DNA from: Roseitalea sp. MMSF_3546
Lineage (GTDB): Bacteria; Pseudomonadota; Alphaproteobacteria; Rhizobiales; Rhizobiaceae
Length of the DNA: 64,000 nucleotides
Direction: 5' to 3'
Assembly (NCBI RefSeq): GCF_030732865.1
Contig: NZ_JASHKB010000008.1
Coordinates: 1 to 64,000, forward strand
The translations under genes and the position numbers were made by a program. Shown piece after piece: positions 58,463 to 64,000 of this stretch. Below the pieces are notes generated by a model. That model saw nothing but the letters and a program-made list of their open reading frames with translations. It was not told where the DNA came from and ran no database searches. The first letter of the stretch is position 1; every line of letters begins with the position of its first letter.

Positions 58463-58554
58463 GGCCACCTCCATTGCGGGGCTGTATGCCCTCAGAAATG
58501 CGTGCCGGCCGTGCTGGTTCCGTCGCGCGCGGGTGTTGCGGCCGGCCGCTGCGA

Positions 58555-59403
58555 TCAGCCGCGCGACGCGAGGCTGTGCGGCACCATGATGGTGGGCCGG
58601 CGCGGCAGCGAGCGCACATTGACGACGATCTCGTCGCCATCGAGGAAATCGACGGACCAGTCCGCCCCCATCAGATCGATGAATCGGTCGATCACCCTTC
58701 CGCGCAGATGCATGGGCAGCACGATCGACGAGCGCAGCCGCGTGGTGATCTCGGCCATGCCCTCATGTGACAGGGTCAGCCCGCCATCGACAGGCACCAT
58801 GAGGATGTCGAGCCGGCCGATCATCGCGTAGTGATCCTCGGTCAGGGCGTGGTGCAAATGCCCCAGATGGCCGATGCAAAGGCCCGCCACCTCGAAGATG
58901 AAGATCGAGTTCTGATTGGCGCTCAGGCCGCCCGAGCCCCAGCGGCGGATGTCGGTGGTCACGTTGCGGATATAGACATCGTCGATGACCGCGTCGTGGT
59001 CGGCGCCGTCGGGGCTCGTTTCGTCCCAGCCGGCAAACACATATTCGATCGCAGGATCGGGATTGAGCGTGTAGTGGGTCGAATGGGCCCGGTTCATGGT
59101 GATCACGCGCGGCGTCGGCGTGTGCCCGTAAACGCCCGAATAATCGGTGGCGATGGTCACCCCGGCGGGCGTTTCGATGCGATAGGTCGAATGGCCGGCA
59201 AAGGTTATGGTGACGTCGCCATCGACCGAAAGGGGGCCGGAATCGGTCGAGGCATAGATGACGTTGGGCAGGCCCTGTGCGACGGCCAGGCACTGGCTGA
59301 CGGGCGCTTCGTCGTCGGGGGCCTGGGCGAACGCCGGCGGCACAAGGGCAAGGGCCGCCGCGAACAGCGCGACGAGGAGCGGGACAGGGAAGCGTTGGCG
59401 CAT
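58555..59403 (-). CDS. Periplasmic MBL-fold metallo-hydrolase
   Basis: The 282-residue protein has a signal peptide (PLLVALFAAALALVPPAFAQA) and an UlaG-like metallo-beta-lactamase fold: ITFAGHSTYRIE, HYTLNPDP, CIGHLGHLHHAL and LPMHLRGRV. The usual HxHxDH appears altered (MNRAHSTHYTL), so metal binding is less sure. Substrate unknown. It is in the minus-strand run with the previous small secreted gene. Confidence 0.75.
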   Translation of the reverse strand: MRQRFPVPLLVALFAAALALVPPAFAQAPDDEAPVSQCLAVAQGLPNVIYASTDSGPLSVDGDVTITFAGHSTYRIETPAGVTIATDYSGVYGHTPTPRVITMNRAHSTHYTLNPDPAIEYVFAGWDETSPDGADHDAVIDDVYIRNVTTDIRRWGSGGLSANQNSIFIFEVAGLCIGHLGHLHHALTEDHYAMIGRLDILMVPVDGGLTLSHEGMAEITTRLRSSIVLPMHLRGRVIDRFIDLMGADWSVDFLDGDEIVVNVRSLPRRPTIMVPHSLASRG

Positions 59404-59485
59404 CGGCGATCTCCGGGGGCTGGCCTGTGGTCGGTCCTCTCCTCAGATAGATCACCGCCGGCGCCGGGCCAGTTCCCGCTGGCCA

Positions 59486-59938
59486 TCATCCCCACTGCGC
59501 GCCATAGGCGGCGATCAGGGCTTCATAGTTCTCCGGCTGACCGTCATAGCGCAAGGTGTCTTCGGGGATGAAGACCCAGGCCTGTTTTGACCGCAGCCAG
59601 ATATGGCCGGCCGGTTTCAGCCAGCCCGTGTCGTCGAAGGTTCCGCCCTTGACGTTGAGCTTGTCCTCATAGGCGGGCCGGTTGTGAAACAAACGGCTGC
59701 CGCATGCGGGGCAGAATTCGCATACGGTCAGCTTGTCGCCGGAGGACTTGGTGAATGTCGCCGTTTCGCCGGTGACCGAAAGCGCGGCGCGGCTGACACG
59801 CACCGAAATGCCGAACGCCGATGACGACTGCTTCTGGCACTCGGTGCAGTGGCAGCAATAGACCACCTGCGGCCGTTCGGTGAGCACGTAGCGGATGGCA
59901 CCGCACTGGCACCCGCCTTCCTGGGAAAATCCTGTCAT
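59486..59938 (-). CDS. GFA-family (glutathione-dependent formaldehyde-activating-like) protein
   Basis: The 150-residue zinc-binding protein carries CQCGAIRY, CCHCTECQKQS, and CEFCPACGSRLF, the three Cys groups of the GFA/Mss4-like family. Members may bind glutathione adducts; this one's substrate is unknown. It has no signal peptide. It starts at 59938, just before the small membrane gene end. Confidence 0.85.
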   Translation of the reverse strand: MTGFSQEGGCQCGAIRYVLTERPQVVYCCHCTECQKQSSSAFGISVRVSRAALSVTGETATFTKSSGDKLTVCEFCPACGSRLFHNRPAYEDKLNVKGGTFDDTGWLKPAGHIWLRSKQAWVFIPEDTLRYDGQPENYEALIAAYGAQWG

Positions 59939-59939
59939 C

Positions 59940-60221
59940 TCAGCCCCTCCAGCCCCGTTTTTCGGCGTCCTTGAGCAATAGTCGCTGCCGGCCCCGATAA
60001 TGCGCCTGCAAATGGGCCATCGTGTTGTGGATGGCCCGCCCGGGAAGGTTTTCTGCGTCGGGCTCGGCCGCCGCCTGGTTTGCCTGTTCTATCGTCTTGC
60101 CCTCCTCGAGCGCCCGCATGAACAGATAGGCGCGTACGGTCTTGACGCCGCGCCGCGCGTTTTCCTTCTGGAACAACCAGACCAGGCCTGCAATGACGGC
60201 GATGGCGATCACATATTCCAT
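59940..60221 (-). CDS. Small single-span membrane protein
   Basis: The 93-residue protein has an N-terminal helix ([16 protein letters not shown]) and a charged cytoplasmic-like part ([30 protein letters not shown]). No family is known to me. It lies just before yebC and divergent from it. The ATG at 60221 starts the conserved-looking region; the longer open frame is not supported. Confidence 0.6.
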   Translation of the reverse strand: MEYVIAIAVIAGLVWLFQKENARRGVKTVRAYLFMRALEEGKTIEQANQAAAEPDAENLPGRAIHNTMAHLQAHYRGRQRLLLKDAEKRGWRG

Positions 60222-60314
60222 GGCTGCTCCGTGTCCGCGAATGCTGGACGCGCTCGTCGTTCTCCCATAAAAGCGCTGCGGATTTCCCAAAAGGTCAAGA
60301 TCAACGGGTCTTTG

Positions 60315-61067
60315 ATGGCAGGTCATTCGAAATTCAAGAACATCATGCATCGCAAGGGGCGCCAGGATGCGGCCCGCTCGAAGCTGTTCTCCCGGCTATC
60401 CAAGGAAATCACGGTGGCCGTGAAGATGGGCGGCGGCGTGGCCGATCCGGACATGAACCCGCGCCTGCGCCTGGCCGTGCAGAACGCCAAGGGCCAGTCC
60501 ATGCCCAAGGACAACATCCAGCGCGCGATCAACAAGGGTACCGGCGCTGGCGGCGAGGACTATCAGGAAATGCGCTATGAGGGCTACGGGCCCGGCGGCG
60601 TGGCCGTGATCGTCGAGGCGCTGACCGACAATCTCAATCGGTCGGCCTCCAACATCAGGGCGTGCTTTTCGAAGAATGGCGGCTCGCTGGGCGAGACCGG
60701 CTCGGTCTCGTTCATGTTCGACCGCGTCGGCGAGATCGTCTATGCGCCCGGGGCAGGCGATGCGGACGCGGTGATGGAGGCGGCGATCGAGGCGGGCGCG
60801 GAGGATGTGGAGTCCGACGAGAACGGGCACACCATCACGTGCGCGTTCGAGGATCTGGGCGCGGTGTCGAGCGCGCTCGAGGCGACGCTGGGCGAGGCGG
60901 AATCGGTCAAGGTGATCTGGAAACCGCAGACGCTGACGCCGGTCGAAGAGGACAAGGCGCAGACCCTGTTCAAGCTGTTCGATGCGCTCGATGACGATGA
61001 CGACGTGCAGAACGTGTATTCGAACGAAGACATTTCCGACGAGGTGATGGAACGGCTGTCGGCGTGA
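60315..61067 (+). CDS. YebC/PmpR family protein
   Basis: The 250-residue protein starts [20 protein letters not shown] and has [20 protein letters not shown] and [18 protein letters not shown], the YebC/PmpR core. Such proteins act as transcription regulators or help ribosomes at proline runs. It lies upstream of ruvC as usual, though a TSUP permease gene intervenes on the other strand. Confidence 0.95.
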   Translation: MAGHSKFKNIMHRKGRQDAARSKLFSRLSKEITVAVKMGGGVADPDMNPRLRLAVQNAKGQSMPKDNIQRAINKGTGAGGEDYQEMRYEGYGPGGVAVIVEALTDNLNRSASNIRACFSKNGGSLGETGSVSFMFDRVGEIVYAPGAGDADAVMEAAIEAGAEDVESDENGHTITCAFEDLGAVSSALEATLGEAESVKVIWKPQTLTPVEEDKAQTLFKLFDALDDDDDVQNVYSNEDISDEVMERLSA

Positions 61068-61209
61068 GCGCGCAATCCGCGTCGGCGGCGACGACGCGCA
61101 CTTCCCGCCGGCGTGCCCGCATGCGGGCCAACACTTGCCCGCGCCCCTGTGCTGCTGGCCGGCGATTTCGGACACCGGCGCGGCCTGGCGTACCGACGCT
61201 CATCAGGTC

Positions 61210-61968
61210 CTAGCTCCGCAGCCCGTCGAATGCGGGCAGGGCGATGACGGCGGCAAGGCTGACGATCGACAGCGCGATGTTGCGATAAATCGCCTCGCTG
61301 GCATGGCCGAACAGGCGGGCCCCGAGGACAAGGCCGGCGAAATAGACCGGACAGAAGACCAGCCCGAGCACGACCGCGCGCACCGTCAGCACGCCGCTGA
61401 CATAAAGGCCGATATAGGTGAAGACCTGGGCGGCGAAGAAATAGACCGTCAGATTGGCCCGCACGAAGCCGGCGCCGGTGCGCAGCGCCATCCAGTAGAG
61501 GATCACCGGCGGGCCGGAAACCGACGTGGCGCCGCCCAGAAAGCCCGAGGCGCCGCCCACCGCCAGGCGCACCGGCACCGTGCGCGGGCCGCGATAGCAC
61601 CAGCCGCTCCAAAGAACCGTCGCGGCGAGCAGGATCACCGCGCAGATGAACCAGCGCAGCGTGACCGGGTCGCCCGTGGTCAGGAACCACAGGCCCGGCG
61701 GCAGGGCGAGGCCGTAGCCGACGACCACCGGCGCGATCTCGCCGAACCGGACCTTCTTCGATGCGGCGACGACCAGCGGCAGCATGGGCAGCGTGTCGAG
61801 GATCAATATGATGGCGACGGCCAGTTGCGGCGAATAGGCCGCGGCGGCGACCGGGCCGACGATCATGCCCGTGCCGAAGCCGGAAAAGCCGCGCACCATG
61901 CCGGCCACGGCGATGGCGGCCAGGACCGTCCAGAAGGACGGACCGAATTCGATTGCGGGGATGGACAT
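61210..61968 (-). CDS. TSUP-family (TauE/SafE) sulfite/anion permease
   Basis: The 252-residue membrane protein has about eight helices and the repeated TSUP pattern ([37 protein letters not shown]). It probably moves sulfur oxyanions or organic anions out of the cell. The ATG at 61968 is chosen over an upstream start. It is wedged between yebC and ruvC in the opposite direction. Confidence 0.85.
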   Translation of the reverse strand: MSIPAIEFGPSFWTVLAAIAVAGMVRGFSGFGTGMIVGPVAAAAYSPQLAVAIILILDTLPMLPLVVAASKKVRFGEIAPVVVGYGLALPPGLWFLTTGDPVTLRWFICAVILLAATVLWSGWCYRGPRTVPVRLAVGGASGFLGGATSVSGPPVILYWMALRTGAGFVRANLTVYFFAAQVFTYIGLYVSGVLTVRAVVLGLVFCPVYFAGLVLGARLFGHASEAIYRNIALSIVSLAAVIALPAFDGLRS

Positions 61969-62149
61969 GGGCGCAGTCCGGTGGGTTGCGGGCCAGCACT
62001 GGCATGGCATCACGGTCCGGACAAGGGCATCGGGGCGCCGGCGCGGCGGCGCTGGAACGGCAAGGCGGCGTCGTCGATGGAGCCCGTGTCGGCGTTTTCT
62101 TTTCGTTCACACCGGCGGCGATATCGCTATGCTCGCACGAGGAGGCGAC

Positions 62150-62662
62150 ATGGGCGCGGCGATTCGCATCATCGGCATCGATCCGGGACTGAGGCGCACC
62201 GGCTGGGGCATCGTCGAGGCCGCCGGCAACCGGCTCGGCTTCGTTGCCGCCGGCACGGTGCGCTCGGACGGCGCTGCCGATCTTGCGGCGCGCCTTTGCC
62301 AGATCCATGACGAACTGGGCACGGTGCTCGACCGCCATGCGCCCGACGAGGCCGCCGTCGAGGCAACCTTCGTCAACAAGGACGCGGCCGCCACGCTCAA
62401 GCTCGGCCAGGCGCGCGGCATCGCCATGCTGGTGCCGGCCCGCGCCGGGCTGCCGGTCGCCGAATACGCGCCCAACGCGGTCAAGAAGGCGGTGATCGGC
62501 GTCGGCCATGGCGACAAGGGCCAGATCGCCATGATGGTGCGCACGCTGCTTCCAAGGGCGGCGTTTGACACCGAGGACGCCGCCGATGCGCTGGCCATCG
62601 CCATCTGCCACAGCCATCACCGGGGCGCGGTGGCGCTGGCCCGGCGGGTGGCGGGCGCGTGA
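62150..62662 (+). CDS. ruvC: Holliday junction resolvase RuvC
   Basis: The 170-residue nuclease has [12 protein letters not shown] (Asp11), [19 protein letters not shown] (Glu), and [13 protein letters not shown] (Asp-Asp) for the four catalytic acids. It cuts Holliday junctions during recombination with RuvAB. A GGAGG site lies 5 bases before ATG 62150. The next genes are a VapBC pair and then ruvA. Confidence 0.95.
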   Translation: MGAAIRIIGIDPGLRRTGWGIVEAAGNRLGFVAAGTVRSDGAADLAARLCQIHDELGTVLDRHAPDEAAVEATFVNKDAAATLKLGQARGIAMLVPARAGLPVAEYAPNAVKKAVIGVGHGDKGQIAMMVRTLLPRAAFDTEDAADALAIAICHSHHRGAVALARRVAGA

Positions 62663-62754
62663 TACCATGCCCGGGCGGGTCGGACGATCCGTGTTCTTGA
62701 CTTGTTCTGCACGTTGGAATAAGTAAAGAATGTCGACCAGCGGGATCACCCACA

Positions 62755-63009
62755 ATGCGCGTTTCGGAAAAAGGCCAGGTCACCATTCCCAAGCATGTGC
62801 GCGAGCAGGCGGGGATACGGCCGAACAGCGATGTCATGATTCGCCTGGAGGGCGGTCGCGTGATCATCGAACCGGTTGACGGTGCTGAAGGCCGCAACAT
62901 GCGCGAACGCATGGAGCGGTTTCTCAAGGAGCTGGACAAGCTGGAGGGCACCGGCGATCCCGACCTTGGTGCCGAGGATGTCATGCGCGAAACACGCGAC
63001 CGCACCTGA
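62755..63009 (+). CDS. AbrB/MazE-type antitoxin (VapB-like)
   Basis: The 84-residue protein has the AbrB swapped-hairpin N-terminus ([20 protein letters not shown]) and a helical C-terminal toxin-binding region. It would neutralise the VapC-like partner and repress the operon. Its stop overlaps the toxin ATG by TGATG. It is 92 bases after ruvC. Confidence 0.88.
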   Translation: MRVSEKGQVTIPKHVREQAGIRPNSDVMIRLEGGRVIIEPVDGAEGRNMRERMERFLKELDKLEGTGDPDLGAEDVMRETRDRT

Positions 63010-63419
63010 TGGCGACGCTTGTCGACACGAACGTGCTGATCGACGTCGCCTATCGCGATCCGCATTGGATGGAATGGTCGAAGATGGCGATGGCGCAGCG
63101 GGTGGTCGAAGGACTCGTGATCAATCCCGTCATCTTCGCCGAATTCAGCTATCGTTTCGACAGTGCCGACAGCGCCGAAGCAGCACTCGATCTGGACGGT
63201 CTCAATCGCGAGCACCTGCCCTGGGAGAGCGCATATCTGGCCGGACGCGCATTCCGGCTCTATCGTCGACGCGGCGGTGCGCGCCAGGGCACGCTGCCGG
63301 ACTTCTTCATCGGAGCCCATGCCGCCGTGCGCGGCTATTCGGTTCTGACGCGCGATCCCTCCGGCTTTCGCGAGTATTTCCCCGCCCTTTCCATCGTCGC
63401 ACCGGACACCCATCCATGA
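63009..63419 (+). CDS. PIN-domain toxin (VapC-like)
   Basis: The 136-residue protein has the PIN acid set: LVDTNVLID (Asp6), NPVIFAEFS (Glu), and [10 protein letters not shown] (Asp) plus [18 protein letters not shown] toxins cut RNA, often tRNA. It overlaps the antitoxin by one base and ruvA by 4 bases. Full length. Confidence 0.88.
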   Translation: MATLVDTNVLIDVAYRDPHWMEWSKMAMAQRVVEGLVINPVIFAEFSYRFDSADSAEAALDLDGLNREHLPWESAYLAGRAFRLYRRRGGARQGTLPDFFIGAHAAVRGYSVLTRDPSGFREYFPALSIVAPDTHP

Positions 63420-64000
63420 TCGGCAAGCTCAAGGGAACCGTCGACGAGATCGGCGCCGATCACGTCATCATCGACGTGCACGGGGTCGGCTATGTCGCCT
63501 TCTGCCCGGCCCGCACCCTTTCGGCGCTGAACGAGGGCGAGGCGGCAACGCTGTTCATCGAGACCTATGTGCGCGAGGATCAGCTCAGACTGTTCGGCTT
63601 CGCCTCGGCGCTCGACCGCGAATGGTTCCGCCTGCTGCAGAGCGTGCAGGGCGTGGGCGCGCGCGTTGCGCTCGCCATCCTGTCGACCCTGTCGGCCGCC
63701 GATCTCGCCAACGCGATCGCGCTTCAGGACAAGGCGATGGTCGCCCGCGCCCCCGGCATCGGCCCGAAGGTGGCCCAGCGCATCGTCGGCGAACTGAAGA
63801 ACAAGGCGCCCGCCTTCGCCGGCGATGTGGCGCCCGCCATCGGCCTCAAGCAGGAACTGGGAGAGGGCGCAGCGCCCGCCCCGGTCGCCGACGCGGTCTC
63901 GGCGCTCGCCAATCTGGGCTATTCGCGCGATCAGGCGGCGAACGCGGTGGCCGCGGCGGTCAAGACCGCCGGCGAAGGCGCCGACAGCGCCGCACTGATC
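63416..64000 (+). CDS. ruvA: Holliday junction DNA helicase subunit RuvA, 3' end outside window
   Basis: The first 195 residues are seen; no stop occurs before base 64000. [26 protein letters not shown], the helix-hairpin-helix parts [13 protein letters not shown] and [17 protein letters not shown], and a start of domain III are present. RuvA holds junctions for RuvB. ATG 63416 overlaps the VapC stop (ATGA). Likely continues into ruvB. Confidence 0.96.
   Translation, partial: MIGKLKGTVDEIGADHVIIDVHGVGYVAFCPARTLSALNEGEAATLFIETYVREDQLRLFGFASALDREWFRLLQSVQGVGARVALAILSTLSAADLANAIALQDKAMVARAPGIGPKVAQRIVGELKNKAPAFAGDVAPAIGLKQELGEGAAPAPVADAVSALANLGYSRDQAANAVAAAVKTAGEGADSAALI

Overview
The window is a GC-rich chromosomal segment of an alphaproteobacterium, most likely a member of the Hyphomicrobiales (Rhizobiales). 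This rests on the gene content: CpdR, GapR, an Omp10-type lipoprotein, an alpha-r8/mmgR-type small RNA beside an inositol-monophosphatase-family gene, a ROSE-type RNA thermometer on a small heat-shock gene, the DUF1244/DUF1036/pyk group, and the DUF4164-zapA-6S RNA-5-FCL-ymdB group. Genus cannot be assigned from the sequence alone. Most of the window is core chromosome. The only sign of an integrated element is a truncated integrase beside tRNA-Val(GAC) at the left edge.

Layout. 0-4.5 kb: integrase remnant, tRNA-Val, cpdR, an N-formylglutamate amidohydrolase, the small RNA, hisN, a lysophospholipase-like hydrolase and a small secreted protein. 4.7-8.1 kb: an hsp20 gene with RpoH-type promoter, RNA thermometer and terminator, then a four-gene bufferin (copper-binding RiPP) operon bufA-bufB-bufC-doxX on the minus strand. 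8.3-15.8 kb: gltB and gltD (GOGAT), separated by a YbjQ protein and a DUF433/DUF5615 toxin-antitoxin pair. 15.9-22.7 kb: gapR, a DUF882 murein peptidase, an NtrC-type sigma-54 activator, pepF and omp10. 22.8-32 kb: a secreted 5'-nucleotidase with an acidic repeat and LysM domain, hemH, a palindromic repeat, kdsD/kpsF, an outer-membrane barrel, a lytic transglycosylase and an SGNH hydrolase.

32-46.5 kb: DUF1244, DUF1036-pyk, an alpha/beta hydrolase, a TPR protein, rpmJ, purEK, two YdcH proteins, an ArsR regulator, a divergent ThiE-like protein with a SEL1 protein, efp, suhB, a MotA/MotB-like envelope pair and an orphan nucleotidyltransferase with a striking nested-palindrome promoter. 46.5-55.5 kb: an ABC exporter, rpmE, a LysE exporter and a minus-strand central-carbon cluster tkt-gap-pgk-fba. 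55.7-64 kb: DUF4164, zapA, 6S RNA, 5-FCL, ymdB, several envelope or hypothetical genes, yebC, a TSUP permease, ruvC, a VapBC-type pair and the start of ruvA.

Functional themes are nitrogen assimilation (gltBD), lower glycolysis/pentose phosphate (tkt, gap, pgk, fba, pyk), purine synthesis (purEK), envelope building and remodelling, cell-cycle control (CpdR, GapR, ZapA) and DNA repair (RuvC, RuvA). The least ordinary items are the bufferin operon, the nested inverted repeat at 46383-46458, the nucleotidase-repeat-LysM protein, and two PIN-type toxin-antitoxin pairs placed inside housekeeping operons. I did not find a clearly new multi-gene system.
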